Shown here one piece after another: positions 39,782 through 46,691 of a stretch of 46,691 nt of DNA (its first letter is position 1; every line of letters begins with the position of its first letter). This DNA is from an uncultured Ruminococcus sp. (lineage in GTDB: Bacteria; Bacillota; Clostridia; Oscillospirales; Ruminococcaceae). The notes below the pieces were generated by a model that saw only the letters and a list, made by a program, of their open reading frames with translations, did no database searches and was not told the DNA's origin. The translations under genes were made by a program, and so were the position numbers. Location: positions 1-46,691 of the forward strand of contig CANQVK010000021.1 in assembly GCA_947627275.1 (NCBI GenBank), in the 5' to 3' direction.

Positions 39782-40252
39782 TTACCAGCGGTAGTGAGCA
39801 AACGCCTTGTTTGCCTCTGCCATCTTGTGTGTATCGTCACGCTTCTTGCAAGCACCGCCGGTGCCGTTAAGAGCATCGAGGATCTCACCTGCAAGTCTTT
39901 CCTTCATAGTCTTTTCGTTTCTCTCTCTGGAATACTTAGTGATCCAACGGAGACCGAGAGTCTGACGTCTTTCGGGTCTTACCTCCATAGGGACCTGATA
40001 AGTAGCGCCGCCGAGACGACGAGCCTTTACTTCCAGTTCAGGCATGATATTCTCCATAGCCTGTTCAAAAACCTCCAGTGCGTCCTTGCCTGTCTTTTCG
40101 GCAACGATCTCGAATGCACCGTAAACGATTTTCTGAGCGACGCCCTTCTTGCCGTCCAGCATAATATTATTTATGAGACGTGTAACGAGCTTTGAATTGT
40201 ATACAGGATCCTGTAATACATCACGCTTTGCGATATTACCTCTTCTTGGCAT
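39782..40252 (-). CDS. rpsG: 30S ribosomal protein S7
   Basis: 156 residues from the ATG at 40252 (AAGGAGGG upstream), the standard length. [20 protein letters not shown] start and [20 protein letters not shown] core. It binds the 3' domain of 16S rRNA and starts assembly of the small-subunit head. The 218-bp gap to rpsL contains small hairpins, but I found no clear promoter. Confidence 0.97.
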   Translation of the reverse strand: MPRRGNIAKRDVLQDPVYNSKLVTRLINNIMLDGKKGVAQKIVYGAFEIVAEKTGKDALEVFEQAMENIMPELEVKARRLGGATYQVPMEVRPERRQTLGLRWITKYSRERNEKTMKERLAGEILDALNGTGGACKKRDDTHKMAEANKAFAHYRW

Positions 40253-40470
40253 TTCGCTTCCCTCCTTCACATAGATTCATGAATTCATAGGTACTCGTGT
40301 CAGCCGATTACTGCCGCTCGGAAATGCAGCTTCGCTTCACCGACCGATAACGTCAAGACCAATGCGAGGTATAATAATATATATTAAACTCCGCATTTAT
40401 CCTGCGATAGTAGTTATCCTATTTTTATATGCTCGGCATTTTCAGCAAGCCGAATGCTGTTTTGCAGAAA

Positions 40471-40887
40471 TTACTTCTGCTTAGGTCTCTTAGCGCCGTA
40501 CTTGGAACGAGCCTGAAGTCTGTTGGCAACGCCCTGAGCGTCGAGTGCGCCTCTGATGATGTGGTAACGCACACCGGGGAGATCCTTAACACGTCCGCCT
40601 CTGATGAGAACAACGCTGTGCTCCTGAAGGTTGTGACCGATACCGGGGATGTAAGAAGTAACCTCATAGCCGTTTGTGAGCTTAACTCTTGCGATCTTTC
40701 TCATAGCCGAGTTAGGCTTCTTAGGCGTAGCAGTTCTTACAGCGGTACAAACGCCTCTCTTCTGAGGTGAACTCTGATTGATCTGCGTCTTTTTCTTAGC
40801 ATTGTAGCCCTTCTGGAGAGCAGGAGCCGTAGACTTTGTCTCGAGATCCTTTCTTCCCTTGCGAACCAGCTGATTAAATGTTGGCAT
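40471..40887 (-). CDS. rpsL: 30S ribosomal protein S12
   Basis: 138 residues: [13 protein letters not shown] start, the conserved [19 protein letters not shown] loop and the [20 protein letters not shown] segment. The lysines that change in streptomycin-resistant mutants are the normal ones. It is the first gene of the str operon; the L7Ae-like gene often found before it is absent. Confidence 0.97.
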   Translation of the reverse strand: MPTFNQLVRKGRKDLETKSTAPALQKGYNAKKKTQINQSSPQKRGVCTAVRTATPKKPNSAMRKIARVKLTNGYEVTSYIPGIGHNLQEHSVVLIRGGRVKDLPGVRYHIIRGALDAQGVANRLQARSKYGAKRPKQK

Positions 40888-40904
40888 AATCTTCCTCCTT
40901 TTTC

Positions 40905-40950
40905 AAAAAATGGGTACGCCGCAAAGCATACAACTTGTACAGCATACCCA
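40905..40950 (-). terminator. Possible attenuator in the rpsL leader
   Basis: On the minus strand, TGGGTATGC pairs with GCGTACCCA around a 22-base loop and is followed at once by ATTTTTTG. This looks like an intrinsic terminator lying between the promoter and the start codon, so it may attenuate str-operon transcription. Confidence 0.6.
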
Positions 40951-40953
40951 CAT

Positions 40954-40982
40954 ATTATATAACATTAGCTCTCATTTGTCAA
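40954..40982 (-). promoter_or_regulatory. Promoter of the str operon
   Basis: On the minus strand: TTGACA (40982-40977), 17 bp, TATAAT (40959-40954). Perfect consensus. Confidence 0.9.
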
Positions 40983-41073
40983 GAGCTATTTTTGAAGTTT
41001 CTTCAAATTCGGCTTTTATTTGGATATTTTGGCAATTGAAGAAGCATTTTCCTCTGTATAATTAGTCATTTTA

Positions 41074-41122
41074 CCACTGTCTACAACTTTAAGTGAAACA
41101 GGCTCTTAAGTTGTTGATAGCG
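41074..41122. repeat. Minimal CACTGTC-type repeat, copy D
   Basis: CCACTGTCTACAACTTTAAG at the left and CTTAAGTTGTTGATAGCG at the right, separated by about 11 bp. It is both ends of the family with the palindromic interior removed. Confidence 0.65.
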
Positions 41123-41133
41123 TTTTATGCAAA

Positions 41134-42153
41134 TCAGTGAAGTATCTTATTCCTTATTCCGCTGAGCAAGCCGTCGGAAAGTCCGAAATCCTTGCCCTTA
41201 TAGCACCACAAGGCGTGTCCGATACCGTGTTTTTCGAGAACGCAGTGAATGTCCCTGTACCAGTTTACAGCGGATTCGGGGTCGGCAAGCTCGATAACGC
41301 CGTACTCTCCGCAGTAGAGCATAACGCCGCGTTCTTCGGCGGTCTTTACAGCGTCGGCAAAGAGGTTCTCAAAATATTCAACCGAAAATCCGCCGTCGGG
41401 TATCCTGTCGGCAAACTTCTCGATTACCGCCGCAATACTATCCGACTCTTCCAGAAATTCCGCCTTGCCTATCGGATATTTTATGCGGAAATCTTCGGGC
41501 ATTCCTTTTATCCAGTACGCTCCCTGATGAGTGAACAGGAGAGGCTCGTAGCAATGGAAATTATATATGATATTTTCGTCAAACGGCGGAGCTATACGGC
41601 TTACCGTCGTAACGCCGTTGTTCATATAGCCGCCTATAAGTATCTTAATATCGGGAGCATATCTGCGTATTTCCTTAACGGTGCGTTCTGCGATCTTCAT
41701 CCACGGGTCATTGTCGGCTTCGTCCACCACTTCGTTAAGAAGTTCAAATGCAAGCCGTCCGCCGAATTTACCGTAACGCTCCGCAAATCTGCGCCAAAGC
41801 TCGATAAATCGGGAAATAAGCATTTCGCTGCGGAAAAATCCCGTTTCGGCTTCACCCTCGTCAAAGGAAAAACCGGCAGTTTTATGAAGATCGAGTATCA
41901 TGTTAAGACCAAGCTCTCCGCACCATTCAAGACAGCGGTCGATATAGCCGAATCCCTCCTCGATAAAGCTTCCGTATTTATCCTGAACAAGGTCGTAATC
42001 AACAGGCAGGCGGACATGGTCAAAACCCATCGCACATATATTTTCGATGTCGCTGCGTGTTATGAAACTGCCGCAATGTTCCTCGGTAAGCTTCGCCTGC
42101 GAGAGCCAGCCTCCCAGATTAACGCCCTTTTGGTATCCGTTCCATTTTTTCAT
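41134..42153 (-). CDS. Glycoside hydrolase family 5 (cytoplasmic type)
   Basis: 339 residues. (beta/alpha)8 barrel marks of GH5: GVNLGGWL at 10-17, HVRLPVDYD at 46-54, ILDLHKTAG at 86-94, the acid/base Glu-141 in ELLNEVV, HCYEP at 200-204, and the nucleophile Glu-283 in YCGEYG. It hydrolyses beta-linked glucans or related sugars. No signal peptide, dockerin or carbohydrate-binding module is present, so it should act inside the cell, probably on imported oligosaccharides. GAGGTGATC precedes the ATG. It has no sugar-transport neighbour. Confidence 0.88.
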   Translation of the reverse strand: MKKWNGYQKGVNLGGWLSQAKLTEEHCGSFITRSDIENICAMGFDHVRLPVDYDLVQDKYGSFIEEGFGYIDRCLEWCGELGLNMILDLHKTAGFSFDEGEAETGFFRSEMLISRFIELWRRFAERYGKFGGRLAFELLNEVVDEADNDPWMKIAERTVKEIRRYAPDIKILIGGYMNNGVTTVSRIAPPFDENIIYNFHCYEPLLFTHQGAYWIKGMPEDFRIKYPIGKAEFLEESDSIAAVIEKFADRIPDGGFSVEYFENLFADAVKTAEERGVMLYCGEYGVIELADPESAVNWYRDIHCVLEKHGIGHALWCYKGKDFGLSDGLLSGIRNKILH

Positions 42154-42305
42154 GATAGATCACCTCGAAAAATTTTTTCTGATTTGATTATATCATAATC
42201 ACGTTAGGAAGTATACCAAATTTATAATTAAAATGGTAAAATGATGACGTCAGACCTTCTCGTAATCCGGCGCTTCGGAAGCTTCCGGGGAGGCCTGTTG
42301 AATAA

Positions 42306-43742
42306 TCAGCTTTTACGTGCTGCAAACAGCATAATAAGCGGATAAATTTCAAGGCGTCCGATAAGCATGTCAAAGCACAGAACTATTTTCGAGACAAAAT
42401 CAAGTCCGCCGAAATTTCCCGAGGGGCTGAATCGTCCCACGCCGAAACCGATATTATTTATACATGTAGTTACCGCCGAGATATTCTCCTCAAGAGTAAA
42501 TCCGTCATGAGAAATACCAAGCACCGACAGCACAAATATTATCATAAATAAAATGAAATAATTGCTTGCGCCTCGTATAACGTCCCTCTCGACAGGCTTG
42601 CCGTCTATCTTGACCGACGCGACCGCCCTCGGACTTGCGATGTATTTCAGTTCACGTATGCCAGTCTTTATTATGATAAGTATACGCGATACTTTCAGAC
42701 CGCCGCCCGTTGACCCAGCGCATGAACCGATAAACATAAGCGTGAGCAGAAGCGTCTGCGCAAAGGTACTCCATTCCCCTGTGTCGGCAGTCGCAAAGCC
42801 CGTTGAGGTTATTGTTGAGGCGACCATGAAAAACGCATGTCTGAAAGCTTCGCCGACCGTATCATACTGCCCGATAACACAGAGTGTAATGACGACCGAA
42901 GCTCCCGCAATTATGCCGAGATAAGTCCGCAGCTCCTCGTTTTTAAAAGCAAGAGAAAATCTGCGTATTATAATAAAATAATAAAGATTAAAATTTATAC
43001 CGAACATTATAATAAATACCGCAATGACCATTTCTATCGCAGGGCTGTTATAGTGTCCTATACTGTCGTTCCAAAGAGAAAATCCGCCTGTTCCGGCTGA
43101 AGAAAAAGCGTGGATCACCGCATCGTACAGCGGCATTTTCAGCAGAACGAGAATAATGATCTCCGATAAGGTGAGAACGATATATATTCCGTAGAGAATA
43201 CGTGCGGAGAAGCTTGATTTCGATACGAGCCGCCCGACATTAGGACCGGGACATTCCGCCCTCATCATGTGCATCGTCCGCACATCGTTGCTCGACATTA
43301 CCGCAAGCACGAACATAAGCACGCCCATGCCGCCCAGCCAGTGGGTAAACGCGCGCCAGAACATGCAGGAACGCGACATTTTTTCAACGTCGCTGAGGAT
43401 CGTCGAGCCTGTCGTTGTAAAGCCCGATACCGTTTCAAAAAGCGCGTCAACAAAATGAGGTATCTCGCCCGAGATAACAAACGGCATAGCTCCGATAGCC
43501 GACATGGCTATCCACGAAGCCGCCACGCTGACAAATCCCTCAAGGGAAAATACGGAACGGTTTTTCGGTTTTTTTATCGTAAAAATGATCGAGATAAGTA
43601 TCGTTACGGCGGCAGGTATCGCAAATGATTCGATAACATGATGTTCACCGTAAAAAGCTCCCACAAGTATGGGCAGAAGCATGCAGATACCGACTATCCT
43701 CAATATCTGTCCCATAATGTAGATAATCATTCTGTAATTCAT
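42306..43742 (-). CDS. trkH: Potassium uptake membrane subunit TrkH
   Basis: 478 residues with 10-12 membrane segments and four pore loops, for example TVSGFTTTGSTIL (about 103-115) and GSCAGSTGGGLKVSRILI (about 337-354), with the selectivity-filter glycines. It takes up K+ under control of the ring-forming subunit TrkA encoded 21 bp upstream. The ATG at 43742 has no strong ribosome site; an ATG four codons on is an alternative start. Confidence 0.93.
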   Translation of the reverse strand: MNYRMIIYIMGQILRIVGICMLLPILVGAFYGEHHVIESFAIPAAVTILISIIFTIKKPKNRSVFSLEGFVSVAASWIAMSAIGAMPFVISGEIPHFVDALFETVSGFTTTGSTILSDVEKMSRSCMFWRAFTHWLGGMGVLMFVLAVMSSNDVRTMHMMRAECPGPNVGRLVSKSSFSARILYGIYIVLTLSEIIILVLLKMPLYDAVIHAFSSAGTGGFSLWNDSIGHYNSPAIEMVIAVFIIMFGINFNLYYFIIIRRFSLAFKNEELRTYLGIIAGASVVITLCVIGQYDTVGEAFRHAFFMVASTITSTGFATADTGEWSTFAQTLLLTLMFIGSCAGSTGGGLKVSRILIIIKTGIRELKYIASPRAVASVKIDGKPVERDVIRGASNYFILFMIIFVLSVLGISHDGFTLEENISAVTTCINNIGFGVGRFSPSGNFGGLDFVSKIVLCFDMLIGRLEIYPLIMLFAARKS

Positions 43743-43763
43743 AGATCGCCCGTGTCACTCCGA

Positions 43764-45122
43764 TCAGTCGAAAATTTCCTTAAGGTCGTCAAAGCCTCTG
43801 TTTGTGGTTACTACCACAACGCTGTCGTTTACCATAAGGCAATCGTCTCCCTTGGGGATTATAAGTTCGTTTCCACGCGCAATACTTGCGATAAGGATAC
43901 CGCTCCTGAGCTTCAGCTTTTTCAAAGGTATCCCAACGTAATCCTTTCGCTCGCGCACTACAAATTCAATAGCCTCAAGACGGTCGTTTACAAGGCGGTA
44001 GAGGGTCGCAATATTGTTTCCCGTAGAATTTTGCTTTGCACGTACATATTGAAGTATCTGATTGACCGTGATCGACTTCGGTGAAATAATGCTGTCAAGG
44101 TTCAAAGTTTCCGAAAGCTGCATGAGATTCATGCGATTTACCTTTGTAACGACCTTTTCAACGCCGTTATTTTTAGCAAGCAGCGACATGAGGATATTTT
44201 CCTCGTCAATGCCCGTCAGTGATACAACAGCGTCGGCGTCGTAGACTCGTTCTTCTCTTATTACGTCGTGATTCGTGCCGTCTCCGCAGATCACGTTCAC
44301 TTTGCTCAGACGCTGACTCAGTTCATAGCATCGCTTTTCGTTTATCTCTATTATCTTGACCTTAACGCCCATTTCACGGAGCTGCTGCGCAAGATGATAG
44401 CCAACTCGTCCGCCGCCTATGAGAACAGCTGATTTTACACGCTTTTCACGGTAAGCCGAGCTTATGCTCTTGAAAAACTTCACCATGTTGCTGTGCGAAG
44501 CCGTCATATGAATTTTGTCTCCGGCGCGCAGAACAAAGCTTCCGTTCGGAATAATAAGCTCGTCTCCGCGCTGAACGGCGCAGATCAGCACGTCCAGACG
44601 AAGTCTCCTCGAAAGCTGAGTAAGCGCAAGGTGATCGAGGATACTTCCGCTTGTAATGCGAATTTCAGCAAGATCGACCCTGCCCTTTGCAAATGATTCG
44701 ATATTTATCGCCTCGGGGTAGCGAAGCACCTTAGCTATCTCGTTCGCTGAATTATAATCGGGATTGACCATCATGCTTATGCCAAGCTCCTCACGCATGA
44801 AAACGAGCTGCTTGTCGAACTCGGGATTTCTCACTCGCGCAATGCAATGGCGCGCTTTCATTTTCTTTGCGATAAGGCTCGATAAAATGTTGACCTCGTC
44901 CGAATCGGTAACGGCAATGAATATCTTGCATTTTCCGACGCCCGCTTCTTCAAGGACAGCGGTTTGCAGACAGTTGCCCACGATCCCTTTAACATCGAAA
45001 TCGTTGATGATAGAATTTATCCGGGTTTCGTTGGGGTCGATAACGGTGACGTTATGTTCGCTGCAAAGGACTTCCGCCAGAGCGCCGCCGACCTTTCCGC
45101 CTCCTACGATGATAATATCCAT
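43764..45122 (-). CDS. trkA: Trk system regulatory subunit TrkA
   Basis: 452 residues from the ATG at 45122, with GGAGGGG just upstream; a longer frame lacks a ribosome site. Two tandem RCK units, each with a Rossmann nucleotide site: MDIIIVGGGKVGGALAEVL at 1-19 and VLIGGGRVGYHLAQQL near 235-250, each followed by a TrkA-C domain. It binds NAD(H) or ATP/ADP and gates TrkH. First gene of the trkA-trkH pair. Confidence 0.95.
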   Translation of the reverse strand: MDIIIVGGGKVGGALAEVLCSEHNVTVIDPNETRINSIINDFDVKGIVGNCLQTAVLEEAGVGKCKIFIAVTDSDEVNILSSLIAKKMKARHCIARVRNPEFDKQLVFMREELGISMMVNPDYNSANEIAKVLRYPEAINIESFAKGRVDLAEIRITSGSILDHLALTQLSRRLRLDVLICAVQRGDELIIPNGSFVLRAGDKIHMTASHSNMVKFFKSISSAYREKRVKSAVLIGGGRVGYHLAQQLREMGVKVKIIEINEKRCYELSQRLSKVNVICGDGTNHDVIREERVYDADAVVSLTGIDEENILMSLLAKNNGVEKVVTKVNRMNLMQLSETLNLDSIISPKSITVNQILQYVRAKQNSTGNNIATLYRLVNDRLEAIEFVVRERKDYVGIPLKKLKLRSGILIASIARGNELIIPKGDDCLMVNDSVVVVTTNRGFDDLKEIFD

Positions 45123-45176
45123 AATCCCCTCCAAGAATTTATCTTTAATTACGGCAGCTTTTGCTGTCTCAATGTA

Positions 45177-45205
45177 ATTATACTCCCATATCCGCCGTTT
45201 GTCAA
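45177..45205 (-). promoter_or_regulatory. Promoter of trkA-trkH
   Basis: On the minus strand: TTGACA (45205-45200), 17 bp, TATAAT (45182-45177). No c-di-AMP riboswitch was recognised in the short leader. Confidence 0.85.
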
Positions 45206-45335
45206 TAAGAATGTTAAATTTTTGCATAGAACCGCCGTATAAGCAATTTCTGCGTTCGCTTGCGCGGCCTCCCCCTGCGTAAGTTTATTGTAAAAACTTT
45301 AAAAATTGATTTTCGTGATTTTTTTCCAAAATCCC

Positions 45336-45364
45336 TTGACAAGCTCTGAAAAGTGTGATATAAT
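45336..45364 (+). promoter_or_regulatory. Promoter of the rpmG-secE-nusG operon
   Basis: TTGACA, 17 bp, TATAAT. The leader of about 100 bases has a CTTCG...CGAT / ATCG...CGAAG stem before the L33 ribosome site. Confidence 0.88.
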
Positions 45365-45472
45365 TAAAACACCTCTTTAGGGGTTTATTTTTATGTCCTT
45401 TAGAGGGAGGCAAACAACCTATCTTCGCCGATCCTATCGACGAAGGAAGTAATTTTATCAGGAGGTGCCGAT

Positions 45473-45622
45473 ATGAGAGTAAAAATTACATTGGCATGCA
45501 CAGAGTGCAAGCAGCGTAATTACGTTTCCAAGAAAAACAAGAAGAACGACCCCGACAGGATCGAAATGATGAAGCATTGCAAGTTCTGCCGTAAGCACAC
45601 TCTTCACAAGGAAACGAAGTAA
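45473..45622 (+). CDS. rpmG: 50S ribosomal protein L33
   Basis: 49 residues, beginning [17 protein letters not shown] and ending KHTLHKETK. Two CxxC pairs (CTEC and CKFC) make this the zinc-binding form of L33. AGGAGGTG precedes the ATG. First gene before secE and nusG, the usual Firmicute order. Confidence 0.95.
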   Translation: MRVKITLACTECKQRNYVSKKNKKNDPDRIEMMKHCKFCRKHTLHKETK

Positions 45623-45639
45623 TCGGAAGGAGTATTTTT

Positions 45640-45912
45640 ATGGCTAAAAAGGATAAGGAAAATACGGCTTCCGAAGTGTCTGAGAAGAAGGACAAAAAAG
45701 AAAAAAAGTCCGAGAAAAAACAGCCCAATAAGGTTGCGAAATGGTTCAAGGACTTGAAGATCGAGTTCAAAAAGGTAGTATGGCCGACAAAGAAAACCGT
45801 TATCAACAATACGAGCGTTGTTCTTGCCGTTGTTGTTGCGTCCGCTGTTCTGGTCGGATTGCTCGACACAGGTTTCCTTAACCTGATGCGTCTCATCTAC
45901 CAGCAGGGCTGA
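45640..45912 (+). CDS. secE: Preprotein translocase subunit SecE
   Basis: 90 residues: a highly charged Lys/Glu-rich N-terminus (1-35), the conserved WFKDLKIEFKKVVWPTKKTV stretch (35-54), and a single membrane helix (about 59-78). SecE holds the SecY channel together. It lies 17 bp after rpmG and 28 bp before nusG. Confidence 0.96.
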   Translation: MAKKDKENTASEVSEKKDKKEKKSEKKQPNKVAKWFKDLKIEFKKVVWPTKKTVINNTSVVLAVVVASAVLVGLLDTGFLNLMRLIYQQG

Positions 45913-45940
45913 TCAACGGAAATCTGAAGGAGGATTTGTT

Positions 45941-46471
45941 ATGTCAGAAGCAGCAAAGTGGTATGTTATCCACACTTATTCGGGCTACGAAAACAAGGTC
46001 GCCCAGAATATCGAAAAGGTTGTGGAAAACCGTAAGCTTCACGAGCTTATCCCAGAGGTCAGAGTTCCTACCGAAAGGGTTGTCGAAACTGTCAACGGCA
46101 AGGAAAAAGAATACGAGCGCAAGACCTTTCCGGGCTACGTTCTTATTAAAATGGTCGTTACCGATGATACATGGTATATCGTAAGAAATACCAGAGGCTG
46201 CACAGGCTTCGTCGGACCGGCTTCCGTTCCTACCCCTCTCTCGGAAGAGGAAGTTATGAAAACCTTCGGCATTGACGTTTCAGAGCCGATAGTTGAGGTG
46301 AACTTCAAAGAGGGAGACAGAGTTCAGATATCCGGAACAGCTATGGACGGCTTCATCGGCGTTGTCCAGAGCATTAATCTTGACGACCGCACCGTCGATC
46401 TGCTTGTATCGATGTTCGGCCGCGAAACCCCCACTACCCTGCCTATAAGTCAGGTCGTTGAGGTGGGTTAA
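45941..46471 (+). CDS. nusG: Transcription termination/antitermination protein NusG
   Basis: 176 residues. NGN domain with WYVIHTYSGYENKVAQNIEK (6-25) and FPGYVLIKM (about 62-70); KOW domain at about 122-150 with FKEGDRVQISGTAMDGFIGV. It binds RNA polymerase and affects pausing and coupling to translation. AAGGAGG precedes the ATG. Confidence 0.97.
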   Translation: MSEAAKWYVIHTYSGYENKVAQNIEKVVENRKLHELIPEVRVPTERVVETVNGKEKEYERKTFPGYVLIKMVVTDDTWYIVRNTRGCTGFVGPASVPTPLSEEEVMKTFGIDVSEPIVEVNFKEGDRVQISGTAMDGFIGVVQSINLDDRTVDLLVSMFGRETPTTLPISQVVEVG

Positions 46472-46591
46472 GGTCATTAAAATCAAAAAAGAAGTCTCAG
46501 GGCTTCAGTGGGAGAGAATAGCCGGAGCTTCATTCTCGGCTCACGGCTTGCAAAGTCTCGCCATTTACCACATTTATGGAGGTGCGAATAC
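46472..46591 (+). promoter_or_regulatory. Leader between nusG and rplK (L1-type control region)
   Basis: A GTGGGAGAG...ACCAC frame surrounds GCCGGAG and GGCT pairs, resembling the leader that L1 uses to repress the rplK-rplA message in other bacteria. Resemblance only. Confidence 0.4.
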
Positions 46592-46691
46592 ATGGCACAG
46601 AAAGTAGTTGGCTACATTAAGCTTCAGATCGCAGCAGGAAAGGCTACTCCTGCTCCCCCTGTAGGACCGGCTCTCGGTCAGCATGGTGTAA
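46592..46691 (+). CDS. rplK: 50S ribosomal protein L11 (cut by the window end)
   Basis: First 33 codons: [16 protein letters not shown], then [17 protein letters not shown], the N-terminal domain of L11. GGAGGTG lies upstream. The rest runs off the right edge; rplA and rplJL are expected next. Confidence 0.96.
   Translation, partial: MAQKVVGYIKLQIAAGKATPAPPVGPALGQHGV

Noticed and set aside
40471..40887. Streptomycin-resistance change in S12
   Set aside because: The usual lysine positions in [10 protein letters not shown] and in the later loop are unchanged.
41137..42198. A 353-codon plus-strand frame opposite the GH5 gene, longer than the gene itself
   Set aside because: No recognisable domain and no ribosome site; it is the complement of a gene with clear GH5 catalytic motifs. 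Long antisense frames of this type arise from codon bias.

Overview
The window looks like a chromosome segment of an anaerobic, spore-forming Firmicute of the Ruminococcus / Oscillospiraceae type. The evidence is two secreted dockerin proteins, a type III glutamine synthetase, the sporulation genes spoIVA, sipL, spoVAC and spoVT, strong GGAGG ribosome sites, and many TTGACA / 17 bp / TATAAT promoters. Most of it is ordinary core and metabolic chromosome. Short intergenic repeats are scattered through it, and the left edge carries a remnant of a mobile element.

Layout. 1-1200: TnpV-like and DUF6809 genes (mobile-element debris) and a tRNA-Gln(CUG). 1403-2329: a diacylglycerol-kinase-family lipid kinase. 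2456-7271: a tightly coupled five-gene NAD operon on the minus strand. In transcription order it holds an NrtR-type Nudix regulator, a nicotinamidase, a short PRPP-synthetase-like protein, a NAMPT (NadV), and a NADAR domain fused to NAD synthetase. It has a consensus promoter with a 23-bp inverted repeat directly downstream. 7594-9986: a NYN-domain protein and a Spo0A-like protein with a degenerate receiver. 10244-11677: a GyrI-like protein and a WYL regulator. 11943-17957: glutamine synthetase III, asparagine synthetase, an HD-domain protein, and aspartate carbamoyltransferase carrying a PyrI-type zinc domain. 18033-20222: a secreted protein with an internal dockerin. 20682-23294: a TSCPD protein, a CorA-type transporter with an unusual leader containing a 25-codon upstream ORF, and an XRE / DUF2975 pair. 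23667: tRNA-Leu(GAG). 23933-27460: spoIVA, sipL and a Ser/Asn-rich small protein. 27544-29141: an ECF sigma factor and its anti-sigma partner. 29541-32246: glucokinase, mannose-6-phosphate isomerase and a GH25 lysozyme. 32692-36137: an SGNH hydrolase with dockerin, SpoVAC, an aquaporin and SpoVT. 36288-40887: the str operon (rpsL, rpsG, fusA, tuf; minus strand). 41134-45122: a GH5 hydrolase, TrkH and TrkA. 45473-46691: rpmG, secE, nusG and the start of rplK.

How genes work together. The NAD operon has activities that could recover nicotinamide and ADP-ribose and rebuild NAD, probably under repression by its own Nudix regulator. The nitrogen block (GSIII, AsnB, PyrB) moves glutamine and aspartate nitrogen. 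SpoIVA and SipL are the known base layer of the spore coat. The two translation blocks are divergent and separated by about 4.6 kb of unrelated genes.

Most noteworthy: (1) the NAD operon with its NADAR-NadE fusion and candidate operator; (2) the transporter leader, where an upstream ORF ends next to a strand that could switch the spacing between the ribosome site and the start codon; (3) two families of palindromic, MITE-like repeats, one with two 160-bp members and one with CACTGTC...CTTAAG ends; (4) a Spo0A-like regulator without the phospho-acceptor Asp. Nothing here was checked against a database; family calls rest on motifs read by eye.
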